From Phycisphaeraceae bacterium (GTDB lineage Bacteria > Planctomycetota > Phycisphaerae > Phycisphaerales > Phycisphaeraceae), in NCBI GenBank assembly GCA_007119405.1, contig SKPT01000380.1:1-13832 (forward strand): 13,832 nt of DNA, given 5' to 3'. The position numbers were made by a program, and so were the translations under genes. Below, one piece after another: positions 5,250-12,334 of this stretch; the first letter of the stretch is position 1, and every line of letters starts with the position of its first letter. The notes under the pieces are model-generated. The model did no database searches, had not been told where the DNA came from, and worked only from the letters and a program-made list of their open reading frames with translations.

Positions 5250-6737
5250 ATGGCCAAGGCGTATCTCGCATTTGATCTCGGGGCCGAGTCCGGCCGGGCG
5301 ATGCTTTCGTGGATCGACGGCCAGCGCGTTGAGCTGGAGGAGGTCCACCGCTTCGCCAACACGCCGCAGCGGCTGCCCTCGGGCTACCACTGGAACCTGC
5401 TCGAGCTCTGGGCCAACCTCGTCGAGGGGCTCAAGCGCGGCGCGGCGGTGGCGCGGCAGCGCGGGCTGGAGCTCGTGAGCCTGGGCGTGGACACCTGGGG
5501 CGTCGACTTCGCGCTGGTGGGCAGGTCCGGGCAACTGCTGCACCTGCCCCACGCCTACCGCGACGAGCGCTGCCACGCCGCGAAGGACAAGGCCTTCGCC
5601 ACCGTCGGCGCCGAGGCGATCTACGAAGCGACGGGCATCCAGTTCCTGCCGTTCAACACGCTGTATCAGCTCATCGCGCAGCACGATGCGGAGCCGGCGA
5701 GCGTCGACGCGGCCGCCCGGCTGCTGCACATCCCCGATCTCCTGCACTACTTCTTCTCGGGCGAGCAGGTCGTCGAAGCGACGATCGCCTCGACCAGCCA
5801 GATGGTCGACCCGCGCACGGGCAAGTGGGACACGAAGCTGCTGGGCAAGCTGGGCCTGCCCACGCACATGCTTGGGCGGATCGTGCCGGCGGGCACCCGC
5901 ATCGGGACGGTGCGGCAGGATCTGCTCGACGAGGCGGGGCTGGAGTCGCTCGACGTCATCGTGCCCGGCTCGCATGACACCGCCAGCGCGGTCGCGGCCG
6001 TGCCGGTGACCGGCGGCGATGACTGGGCGTACCTCTCCAGCGGCACGTGGTCATTGATGGGCGTGGAGCTGGACCGGCCGCTGATCACCGACGAGACGCG
6101 CGAGCTGGACTTCACCAACGAGCGCGGCGTGGCGGATAAAATTCGCTTCCTCAAGAACATCGCCGGGCTCTGGCTGGTGCAGCAGGTGCAGCGCGACCAT
6201 GCGTCGCGGGGTGAGGACTACGACTACCCGACGCTCACCGCGATGGCCGGCGAGGCCGAGCCGTTCCGCACGCTGGTCGATCCCGACCACGGCCCATTTG
6301 CGGCGCCGGGTCAGATGTGCGCCAAGATCGACGCTTACGCCCAGCAGACCGGCCAGCCCAAACCCGAGAGCGCGGGCCAGTACGTGCGCTGCTGCCTGGA
6401 GAGCCTGGCGCTGCGTTATCGCCAGACGCTCGACGGCATCGAGCAGCTCACGGGCAAGCGTATCGGGCGGCTGCACGTGGTCGGCGGCGGAGGCAAGAAC
6501 GAGCTGCTGGACCAGATGACCGCCGACGCGCTCGGCCGGCCGGTGCTCGTCGGGCCTTACGAGGCGACGGCGATGGGCAACGCGCTGACGCAGGCGCTGG
6601 GGGCGGGCGACGTGGCGAGCCTGGCGGAGCTGCGCGAGCTGGTGGCGGCCTCGGTGGCGCCCAAGCGCTTCGAGCCGGCCGACGCGGCGGCGTGGGAGCA
6701 GGCGATGGAGCGGTTCGCGGGGCTGGCGACGGCGTGA
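5250..6737 (+). CDS. rhaB: Rhamnulokinase
   Basis: This cytosolic FGGY-family sugar kinase would phosphorylate L-rhamnulose to L-rhamnulose-1-phosphate using ATP, in rhamnose (and, through the same enzyme class, possibly other deoxy-sugar) catabolism. The 495-residue length is typical. Motifs in order are FDLGAESGR at 8-16, DTWGVDFAL at 81-89, YRDERC at 103-108, GIQFLPFNTLYQL at 129-141, and GSHDTASAVAAVP at 240-252, with D243 as the likely catalytic base. Next come YLSSGTWSLMG at 261-271, LKNIAGLWL at 301-309, and VGGGGKNELLDQM at 411-423 in the ATP-binding half. No rhamnose isomerase, aldolase or transporter lies nearby, so the kinase appears to be encoded on its own. The gene is bounded by structured repeats on both sides (family D before, family A after). 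Confidence 0.95.
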   Translation: MAKAYLAFDLGAESGRAMLSWIDGQRVELEEVHRFANTPQRLPSGYHWNLLELWANLVEGLKRGAAVARQRGLELVSLGVDTWGVDFALVGRSGQLLHLPHAYRDERCHAAKDKAFATVGAEAIYEATGIQFLPFNTLYQLIAQHDAEPASVDAAARLLHIPDLLHYFFSGEQVVEATIASTSQMVDPRTGKWDTKLLGKLGLPTHMLGRIVPAGTRIGTVRQDLLDEAGLESLDVIVPGSHDTASAVAAVPVTGGDDWAYLSSGTWSLMGVELDRPLITDETRELDFTNERGVADKIRFLKNIAGLWLVQQVQRDHASRGEDYDYPTLTAMAGEAEPFRTLVDPDHGPFAAPGQMCAKIDAYAQQTGQPKPESAGQYVRCCLESLALRYRQTLDGIEQLTGKRIGRLHVVGGGGKNELLDQMTADALGRPVLVGPYEATAMGNALTQALGAGDVASLAELRELVAASVAPKRFEPADAAAWEQAMERFAGLATA

Positions 6738-6766
6738 GCGGGTTGCCCTTCAATCGGGCGCGTCGA

Positions 6767-6848
6767 GTGCCACGGCTTGACCCGAAGGGCAAGCCGTGCG
6801 TCGGTGCTGAATCGCACGGCTTGCCGCATTGCGGACAAGCCGTGGCAC
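6767..6848. repeat. Family A double-hairpin cruciform, copy 2
   Basis: An 82-bp element with perfect 13-bp outer arms (6767-6779 and 6836-6848, GTGCCACGGCTTG). It has the same two inner hairpins as copy 1 and exactly the same length between the equivalent ends. It differs from copy 1 at about 10 positions, of which 7 lie in the central 16-base spacer and 3 in the hairpin loops; none lies in the stems. Confidence 0.88.
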
Positions 6849-6866
6849 CCGCCACCCATGCAAGAC

Positions 6867-6902
6867 AATGAGGAAGCCAAGAAGCCAGGAAAGGAAGGCA
6901 GG
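6867..6902 (+). repeat. Family D purine-rich repeat, left arm (rhaB-M50 gap)
   Basis: AATGAGGAAGCCAAGAAGCC and the following AGGAAAGGAAGG tract match the inner part of the pgsA-rhaB arms and pair imperfectly with 6977-7008. The outer 30-base segment seen in the first pair is absent here. Confidence 0.7.
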
Positions 6903-6976
6903 AAAAGAAGAAAGGGGGACGGGGCATCGTTCAGGGCAACCAACATCAATGACCATTTCAATATCTTGAAACTCTC

Positions 6977-7008
6977 CCTCCTTCCTGGTCTCCTGGCTTC
7001 CTTATTTG
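6977..7008 (-). repeat. Family D purine-rich repeat, right arm (rhaB-M50 gap)
   Basis: CCTCCTTCCTGGTCTCCTGG and the following CTTCCTTATTT are the reverse-complement partner of 6867-6902, with roughly 26 of 31 positions pairing. This gives a second stem of the same kind about 2 kb from the first. Confidence 0.68.
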
Positions 7009-7046
7009 GCTGAGGTGGCCACCGCGACGAATCGATCGGCAACGCC

Positions 7047-7760
7047 CTAATACCGCTGCGGCTCGTGGGCGGCGAGGTAGCGGGCGTACTGGATGCCGTT
7101 GTAGGCCTGCATGAGGATGAACGCGGCGATCACGACGATGAACCAGCGCTCGTAGGCGAACGCCACCGCCCCGAGAATCACGCCCAGCACCATGCCCGTC
7201 GTCGCCGCGATCCGAATGCTGCGCGCCCGGCCGACGATGAACCAGAGAATCGACTGGAACACCTGCCCGCCGTCGAGCGGGTAGATCGGCAGCATGTTGA
7301 ACACCAGCAGCACCAGGTTCATCACCATCAGCGCCAGCAGGTAGCTGCCCAGCAGGTCGTCCGGCGACATCGCGGTCACACCCTGGCCCAGCGTCATCCA
7401 CAGCACCCACGTCACCGGCACGAGCGCGACGTTGACCAGCGGCCCCGCGGCGATCGTCCACAACGTCGGGCCGGGACGCTCCGGCGGCCTTACGAACGCC
7501 ACGCCGCCCAACGGCCAGAGCACGATGTGCTTGACGAACCCGCCCACGCTCCGGCACGCCAGCGCGTGGCCGAACTCGTGCATCACCACGATCGCGAACA
7601 GGCTCAGGTACACCGCGATGAACCAGGGCGGATTGCGCACGCCCACGAACTGGTACATGAACGCGGCAATGATGAACCAGCTCCAGTGCACGTACACGTC
7701 GATGCCGAACGCCCGGAAAAGGCGCAGCGAGCCGCTGGTGTCGGAGAGCCCGTTCGACAT
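7047..7760 (-). CDS. M50 (site-2-type) membrane metalloprotease
   Basis: A 237-residue intramembrane zinc protease of the M50 family, the group that contains SpoIVFB and site-2 proteases, which cut membrane-bound regulatory proteins. The zinc-binding HEFGH lies at residues 61-65 in a hydrophobic helix, and the third ligand motif N155-x2-P-x4-D163-G-G lies in a later helix. Other hydrophobic segments are at about 22-38, 102-124, 140-158, 188-202 and 206-222. There is no PDZ or CBS domain, so this is a minimal form. The start is ATG 7760. The frame runs on to 7949, but that extension would cross a family A repeat and adds Arg/Cys-rich sequence unlike the family. No Shine-Dalgarno site precedes it; a TATACT hexamer lies 8 bases upstream. 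The target is unknown. Confidence 0.9.
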   Translation of the reverse strand: MSNGLSDTSGSLRLFRAFGIDVYVHWSWFIIAAFMYQFVGVRNPPWFIAVYLSLFAIVVMHEFGHALACRSVGGFVKHIVLWPLGGVAFVRPPERPGPTLWTIAAGPLVNVALVPVTWVLWMTLGQGVTAMSPDDLLGSYLLALMVMNLVLLVFNMLPIYPLDGGQVFQSILWFIVGRARSIRIAATTGMVLGVILGAVAFAYERWFIVVIAAFILMQAYNGIQYARYLAAHEPQRY

Positions 7761-7768
7761 AAGCGGGA

Positions 7769-7774
7769 AGTATA
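7769..7774 (-). promoter_or_regulatory. Possible -10 box for the M50 protease
   Basis: TATACT on the minus strand, 8 bases before ATG 7760, with no Shine-Dalgarno sequence between. It fits a leaderless transcript. No clear -35 box is visible at the usual distance. Confidence 0.4.
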
Positions 7775-7806
7775 GGCAACGGACGGCGGCGATGCACGGC
7801 TGGCAG

Positions 7807-7925
7807 GGGTGCCGCCGGCGGCCTGCCCGCCGGTGGCAGGCGCCCCGTCGCGGCATCAGGCGGTATTGCCACGATGGGGTGTCCGTGCGGCCAAGGCACT
7901 GGCGGACAAGCCGCCAGCGGCACCC
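7807..7925. repeat. Family A-like double-hairpin element, copy 3
   Basis: Outer arms 7807-7815 and 7917-7925 (GGGTGCCGC and its complement) are perfect over 9 bases. Inside are two hairpins: GCCTGCC/GGCAGGC (7821-7827 with 7835-7841) and CTGGCGG/CCGCCAG (7899-7905 with 7911-7917). The right part shares GGACAAGCCG with copies 1 and 2. It lies in the divergent gap between the M50 and dehydrogenase genes, and is longer and less regular than copies 1 and 2. Confidence 0.7.
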
Positions 7926-7998
7926 GAGTTCTCCCACCCGCCTCATCATCTTCTCCTCCGCGCTCGCCGCGGCCTCTGCGAGAACCCCGCGCCCGCGT

Positions 7999-8004
7999 TA
8001 TCAT
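7999..8004 (+). promoter_or_regulatory. Possible -10 box for the short-chain dehydrogenase
   Basis: TATCAT, 7 bases before ATG 8012, with no Shine-Dalgarno sequence. This again suggests a leaderless start. The -35 region is not recognisable. Confidence 0.38.
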
Positions 8005-8011
8005 CGCGGTC

Positions 8012-8734
8012 ATGCCCACCAACCGCGTGGCCATCGTCACGGGGGCGAGCGACGGCGTCGGCCGCGAGACCGCGGTCCTGCTGGCCGAGGCCGGCTACGA
8101 CCTGGCGCTGATCGCCCGTCGCGAAGATCGCCTCCACGCCACCGTCGCCGGCATCAGCGAGAGGCTTGGCACGAGCGAGCACCGCACGCTCGTGCTGCCG
8201 ACCGACCTGACGAACGACGCGGACACGCGGGCCGCGGCCTTGCGCGTCGTCGAGCACTTCGGGCGGGTCGACGCCGTCGCCAACGTCGCGGGCAACGCCC
8301 CGCTGATGCCCATCGAAGAGCTCACGCCCGCCATCTGGCGACAGTGCATCGACACCAACCTTTCGGCGATCGTGATGATGACCGCGGCGCTGTGGCCGAC
8401 GTTCCGCCAGCAGCAGGCGGGCGTGATCGTCAACGTCTCGTCGATGGCGAGCATCGACCCGTTCCGCGGCTTCTCCGCCTACGCGGCGGCAAAGGTGGGC
8501 GTGAACATGTTCACCCGCTGCACCGCCGACGAGGGCGAGGCGATCGGGCTCAAGGCGGTGGCGCTGGTGCTCGGGGCCGTCGAGACGCCGATGCTGCGCG
8601 GGCTGTTCAGCGAGGACGTGCTGCCGCGCGACCAGACCATGTCGCCGGTGACCGTGGCGACGGTGATCCGCGACTGCATCGTCGGCAGCTACGCATTCGA
8701 GAACGGGCAGACGATCGTGATGGAAGGGGAGTAG
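8012..8734 (+). CDS. Short-chain dehydrogenase/reductase (SDR)
   Basis: A 240-residue classical SDR, a cytosolic NAD(P)-dependent oxidoreductase. The Rossmann cofactor motif TGASDGVG is at residues 10-17 and NVAG at 91-94. The catalytic set is N116, S144, Y157 and K161 in the normal YxxxK spacing (YAAAK 157-161). The dinucleotide half ends at about residue 140. A basic ARR at 35-37, after the second beta strand, suggests NADP(H) preference (inference). The segment GAVETPM (188-194) is the usual post-catalytic loop. The substrate cannot be told from sequence. The start is ATG 8012; the longer frame from 7874 crosses the gap repeats and lacks a ribosome binding site. The stop lies only 12 bases from the end of the convergent gspF gene. 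Confidence 0.92.
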   Translation: MPTNRVAIVTGASDGVGRETAVLLAEAGYDLALIARREDRLHATVAGISERLGTSEHRTLVLPTDLTNDADTRAAALRVVEHFGRVDAVANVAGNAPLMPIEELTPAIWRQCIDTNLSAIVMMTAALWPTFRQQQAGVIVNVSSMASIDPFRGFSAYAAAKVGVNMFTRCTADEGEAIGLKAVALVLGAVETPMLRGLFSEDVLPRDQTMSPVTVATVIRDCIVGSYAFENGQTIVMEGE

Positions 8735-8746
8735 GGGGGGCTGTGC

Positions 8747-10000
8747 TCAGCCCGCGATGACGGTGGAGATGCGGAAGATCGGCAGCAGCATCGCCAGCGC
8801 GATGAAGCCGATGATCGTGCCCATCACCACGATCATCGCCGGCTCGATCATCTGCGTTGCCTGCTGCACCTGCGCGTCGAACGCCTCCTCGCCATGCTCG
8901 CCGACGCGCTCGAGCACCGCGCCCAGCCGGCCGGTCTTCTCGCCGGCCTGCACCATCTGCACGACGTCGACGGGGATCAACGCCGAGCCGGCCATGACGC
9001 TCGAAAGCTGTCCGCCGCGGCGAAGCTGATCGTCGGCCTTGTCCCAGAAGCGTTGGAAGTGGACGTTGGGGGTGATCTGCCGCGCCGCCGCGACCATGTC
9101 CAGCACCGGCACGCCGGCGTGAATCAGCGTCGCCATCGCCTGGCACGCCCGCGCCAGGTACAGCTTCATCATCATCGGCCCGATCACCGGCAGGCGCACC
9201 GCCAGCGTGTGCAGCGCCCATCGTCCCGGCTGCGTCTGCGCCGCGACGAGCAGGAGCACGGGCATCAGCAGCAGCGCCGGGCCCCAGAGCATCCACCAGT
9301 TCACGAGGAACTCGCTCGTGGCCATCAGCGCCCGCGTCGGCCCGGGCAGCGCGGCCCCGCGGTCGGCGTAGATGGCGGTGAAGCGCGGCATCAGGAACGT
9401 CAGCAGAAAGATGATCGCCGCGGCCACCAGCCCCATCAGCACGGCCGGGTAGGTCAGCGCCCCGCGCAGCTTGCGCGTCATGCGCTGCTGCTTGTCCAGG
9501 TACTGCGAGATGCGGGTGAGCATCGTGCTCATCGTTCCCGAGACCTCGCTCGCCGCCACCAGGCTGACCATCAGCGGCGGGAAGACGCGGTGATGACGGC
9601 GCAGGGCGTCGGAGAGCGTGCCGCCGCCGCGGACGTGGCTCTCGATGTCGCGCAGCACCTTGGCGAAGTGCGGGTTGGGGCACTGCTCGGCCACGCTGTT
9701 GAGCGCCTCGGTCACCGGCACGCCCGTCTCCATCATCAGCGCCAGGCGGTGCGTGAAATTGACCACCTCATCGCGGCGCACGCCGGTGCCGATGCGAATG
9801 CTCAGGTTTCCCGGCGACACCGCGCCCGCGGCGCCGCCTCCGCGGCCGTCGGCCTTGTCGCCCTGGGCGGGCGTCAGCGCGACGACGAACTTGCCTTCGT
9901 TGCGCAACTGCCGCCCGGCCTCGTCGAGCGACGCCGCCTGGACGATGCCCTCGAGCAGCTCACCTTGCGGTGTGCGGGCGCGATAGCTGAACTGGCTCAT
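8747..10000 (-). CDS. gspF: Type II secretion / type IV pilus inner-membrane platform protein (GspF/PilC)
   Basis: A 417-residue inner-membrane platform protein that couples the assembly ATPase to pseudopilus or pilus growth. The N-terminus FSYRARTPQGELLEGIVQA is the family opening. Two T2SSF four-helix domains follow: the first at about 77-200, with NFTHRLALMMETGVPVTEAL, and the second at about 282-405, with RACQAMATLIHAGVPVLDMV. Membrane segments are at about 183-206, 230-256 and 386-410. The Gly-rich linker at 51-60 is low-complexity. The start is ATG 10000, with GGAGG 8 bases upstream (minus strand); a GTG at 10057 would add 19 residues with no family support. It is the last gene of the minus-strand block, 189 bases after gspE. 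Whether it serves secretion or pili cannot be decided here, as no pilin, secretin or GspD gene is present. Confidence 0.94.
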   Translation of the reverse strand: MSQFSYRARTPQGELLEGIVQAASLDEAGRQLRNEGKFVVALTPAQGDKADGRGGGAAGAVSPGNLSIRIGTGVRRDEVVNFTHRLALMMETGVPVTEALNSVAEQCPNPHFAKVLRDIESHVRGGGTLSDALRRHHRVFPPLMVSLVAASEVSGTMSTMLTRISQYLDKQQRMTRKLRGALTYPAVLMGLVAAAIIFLLTFLMPRFTAIYADRGAALPGPTRALMATSEFLVNWWMLWGPALLLMPVLLLVAAQTQPGRWALHTLAVRLPVIGPMMMKLYLARACQAMATLIHAGVPVLDMVAAARQITPNVHFQRFWDKADDQLRRGGQLSSVMAGSALIPVDVVQMVQAGEKTGRLGAVLERVGEHGEEAFDAQVQQATQMIEPAMIVVMGTIIGFIALAMLLPIFRISTVIAG

Positions 10001-10008
10001 GATCGTTG

Positions 10009-10013
10009 CCTCC
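10009..10013 (-). promoter_or_regulatory. Ribosome binding site GGAGG of gspF
   Basis: GGAGG on the minus strand, 8 bases before ATG 10000. It selects this start over the upstream GTG at 10057. Confidence 0.8.
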
Positions 10014-10043
10014 GCTGGGGCTGTCGCCGCCGATGCCCGTCCG

Positions 10044-10152
10044 GGTGCCACTGACAAGGCCGTCCGCGGCCTTGTCAGTGCATGACGCGACGCGGGCCTG
10101 TGACGTCGATGGGCACTGCCAAGCTCCGCGGACTCCGCTTGTCAGTGGCACC
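10044..10152. repeat. Family A double-hairpin element, copy 4, between gspE and gspF
   Basis: Outer arms 10044-10058 and 10138-10152 (GGTGCCACTGACAAG and its complement) match 15/15. One inner hairpin is a perfect 14-bp stem with a 4-base TCCG loop (10049-10062 with 10067-10080). The other is CACTGCCAAG with CTTGTCAGTG (10114-10123 with 10138-10147), 9 of 10 paired. The stem sequence differs from copies 1-3, but the overall plan and the terminal GGTGCCA are the same. It would be transcribed within the gspE-gspF message. No T-run follows on the minus strand. Confidence 0.86.
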
Positions 10153-10189
10153 GGCGAACGCCACGAGTGGATTGATGTGTGACTGTTGC

Positions 10190-11935
10190 TCATATCGCCA
10201 TCGCCTGCACCAGCTCCTCGACGCTGGTCTGGCCGGTGGTCAGCTTCGCCAGGCCGTCGCGCGCCAGCGTGGCGTAGTACGAATCCTGCCGGGCCATGTC
10301 GCGCAGCTCCTGGAGCCCGGCGCCGCGGCTGATCGCGTCGAGCGACTCGTCGCCAGGGATGTACAGCTCGAACAGGCCCAGCCGACCGGCGTAACCCAGG
10401 CGTCGGCAGCGCGTGCATCCAGCGGGCTCGCAGATCTGGCCTGTGATCGCTTCGCCGCCGCTGAGCCCTTCGAGCATGCGCTGAATCGTCGGATCGGGCT
10501 CGGCGGGTTTGCGGCAGTGCGGGCAGAGCTTGCGCACCAGCCGCTGGGCCAGCACGCCGCGCAGCGACGCGGCGACGAGGTAGGGCTCGATGCCGATGTT
10601 GTACAGCCGCGTCACCGCGCTGGGGGCGTCGTTGGTGTGCAGCGTGGCGAAGACCAGGTGCCCGGTCAGCGCCGCCTGCACGGCGATGCGGGCCGTCTCC
10701 TGATCACGGATCTCGCCGACCATCACCACGTCCGGGTCCTGGCGCAGCAGCGAGCGCAGGGCGCCGGCGAAGGTGAAGCCGGCCTTGGCGTTGACCTGGA
10801 ACTGGTTGATGCCGGGCAGGTTGTACTCGACGGGGTCCTCGACGGTGCTGATGTTGCGCGCCACGTCGTTGATCTCGTGCAGCGTGGCGTAGAGCGTGGT
10901 GCTCTTGCCGCTGCCGGTTGGCCCGGTGACCAGCACGATGCCGTTGGGCCGGGCGATGAGCTTGCGGTAGCGCTGGAGCATCTGGCCCTCGAAGCCGATT
11001 TGGTCGAGGCTGGTCACGACGTTGCGCTTGTCGATGATGCGTACGACGGCCTTTTCGCCGAAGCGTCCGGGCATCGTCGAGACGCGCAGGTCGATCGGCC
11101 GGCGGTCGATCATCGCCCGCACGCCGCCGTCCTGCGGCAGGCGACGCTCGGAGATGTCGAGCTGGGCCATGATCTTCAGCCGGCTGACGATTGCCGGGAG
11201 CATGCCCGGCGGGGGGTTGAGCTTCTCGTACAGCCGGCCGTCGACGCGGAAGCGCACGCGCAGCGCCTCCTCGCCCGGCTCGATGTGAATGTCGCTCGCC
11301 CCCTCCTGCACCGCCTGGTGCAGCAGGTAGTTCACCAGCTTCACCGTCGGCGAGTCGTCGGCGCCGTGGGCGGCCTCGGCGACCTGCTGCTCGGCGGCCA
11401 GCAGGTCGTTGGCCTTGAGATCATCCATCACGTCGTCGACGACGTGCACCTCCTCGGCCGGCCCCATGTGCTCGAGCGTCTGGGCGATCGTCCTGTGCGT
11501 CCCGGCGACGATCTGCACCTGGTGGCCCGTCCGGCGGGCGAGTTCCTCGATGAGAAAGACGTTGGCGGGCTCGGCCACCGCCACCGTCAGCACGCCGCGC
11601 ACCAGGAACATGGGCACGACCACGTTCTGCTGGAGGAACTCGCGCGGCAGCAGCTCGACGAGCTCCGGGTCGACCAGCGCCGGCTCGAGGCGGGCGTACG
11701 GCACGCCGTACGCCTCGGCGAGCACGGCCATGACCTGCTCCTCGCTGACCAGGCTCAGCTCCACGAGCACCTCGCCCAGCAGCTTGTCGCTGGCGTGGGC
11801 GCGCTGGTGGGCCAGGGCCTGGTCGAGCTGCTCGTTCGTGATCAGCCCGCGCTCCAGGAGCAGGTCGCCGACGCGGATGCTGCCGGCGATCGCCGCCGGT
11901 GTCGTCCCCTGCGCGGGTTCATTGGCCATCACCAT
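10190..11935 (-). CDS. gspE: Type II secretion / type IV pilus assembly ATPase (GspE/PilB)
   Basis: A 581-residue cytoplasmic hexameric ATPase that powers pseudopilus or pilus assembly through GspF/PilC. The N-terminal MshEN-type domain (about 19-150) contains R21-V-G-DLLLERGLITNEQLDQALAHQ44, close to the cyclic-di-GMP-binding motif; a second half-motif at 53-75 is weaker (S61 and A75 in place of Gly and Gln). The ATPase core has Walker A GPTGSGKST at 338-346, an Asp box near 364-370 (STVEDPVEY), Walker B LLRQDPDVVMVGEIRD at 396-411, and a His box GHLVFATLHTND at 425-436. A zinc tetracysteine is formed by C471, C474, C507 and C510. The start is ATG 11935, with weak GGGAA upstream; ATG 11929 is a possible alternative. 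The STAS gene ends 27 bases before it, so the genes are likely in one operon. Confidence 0.95.
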   Translation of the reverse strand: MVMANEPAQGTTPAAIAGSIRVGDLLLERGLITNEQLDQALAHQRAHASDKLLGEVLVELSLVSEEQVMAVLAEAYGVPYARLEPALVDPELVELLPREFLQQNVVVPMFLVRGVLTVAVAEPANVFLIEELARRTGHQVQIVAGTHRTIAQTLEHMGPAEEVHVVDDVMDDLKANDLLAAEQQVAEAAHGADDSPTVKLVNYLLHQAVQEGASDIHIEPGEEALRVRFRVDGRLYEKLNPPPGMLPAIVSRLKIMAQLDISERRLPQDGGVRAMIDRRPIDLRVSTMPGRFGEKAVVRIIDKRNVVTSLDQIGFEGQMLQRYRKLIARPNGIVLVTGPTGSGKSTTLYATLHEINDVARNISTVEDPVEYNLPGINQFQVNAKAGFTFAGALRSLLRQDPDVVMVGEIRDQETARIAVQAALTGHLVFATLHTNDAPSAVTRLYNIGIEPYLVAASLRGVLAQRLVRKLCPHCRKPAEPDPTIQRMLEGLSGGEAITGQICEPAGCTRCRRLGYAGRLGLFELYIPGDESLDAISRGAGLQELRDMARQDSYYATLARDGLAKLTTGQTSVEELVQAMAI

Positions 11936-11962
11936 GACACGTTCCCATTGTTCAGCGTTCGA

Positions 11963-12334
11963 TCACGCGTTGGCGCCGATTGCCCGCAACGAGGCGAGGG
12001 CATCCTCGACGTTGCGGTCGATGTCGAAGCGGTCCGTCAGCCGCGTCAGCCGCAGCACGGTCGTCAGTGTCTCGGGGCAGGCGGCGAGGCGCACGTGGGC
12101 GAGGTGGGCGGCCGCTTCGTCCTGAAGCGCGAGCATCGCTTCCAGGCCCTGCGAGTCGATGCCGTCGAGCTCGGAGAGCTCGAGCACGATGTCGAGCTTG
12201 GGCCGGGCCTCGAGCTTTTGCATCGCCTGGGAGCGGAAGGCGGCGACGCTCTCGCCGGCAAGCTCACCCGCCACCGCCAGCACCGCCACGTTCCCCGCGC
12301 CGTCGGCCGTCGATTCCCGCTCGATGATCCGCAT
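11963..12334 (-). CDS. STAS-domain protein, anti-sigma factor antagonist-like
   Basis: A 123-residue single-domain STAS protein of the SpoIIAA/RsbV type. Such proteins bind an anti-sigma kinase and are switched by phosphorylation of a conserved serine; here that is S61 in ELDGIDSQGLEAML (55-68). The strands VAVLAVAGEL (16-25) and LDIVLELSEL (47-56) and the final helix fit the fold. ATG 12334 overlaps the stop of the upstream HD-GYP gene by one base (TGATG) and has GGGAGG 7 bases upstream, so translation is probably coupled. No partner kinase or sigma factor lies in the window. It may instead act in a switch tied to the HD-GYP protein or the secretion ATPase (inference). The same frame is open far upstream, but that is the shadow of the HD-GYP gene. 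Confidence 0.9.
   Translation of the reverse strand: MRIIERESTADGAGNVAVLAVAGELAGESVAAFRSQAMQKLEARPKLDIVLELSELDGIDSQGLEAMLALQDEAAAHLAHVRLAACPETLTTVLRLTRLTDRFDIDRNVEDALASLRAIGANA

Larger units (their letters stand above)
6738..7046. other. 309-bp convergent gap with family A and family D repeats
   Basis: This gap lies between the 3' ends of rhaB (plus) and the M50 protease (minus). It holds a family A cruciform (6767-6848) and a family D inverted pair (6867-6902 and 6977-7008) around a more AT-rich core that includes TTTCAATATCTTGAAA (6956-6971), a short dyad. No gene and no T-tracted terminator was found; the palindromes may do the job of ending both transcripts. Confidence 0.7.

Noticed and set aside
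3934..6848. Family A copies as a CRISPR-like repeat
   Set aside because: The copies are 2.8 kb apart, not regularly spaced, differ in sequence, and no cas gene is present.
7761..7949. A 63-codon N-terminal extension of the M50 protease
   Set aside because: It crosses the family A-like repeat and gives Arg/Cys-rich sequence; the family normally begins close to the first membrane helix, as from ATG 7760.
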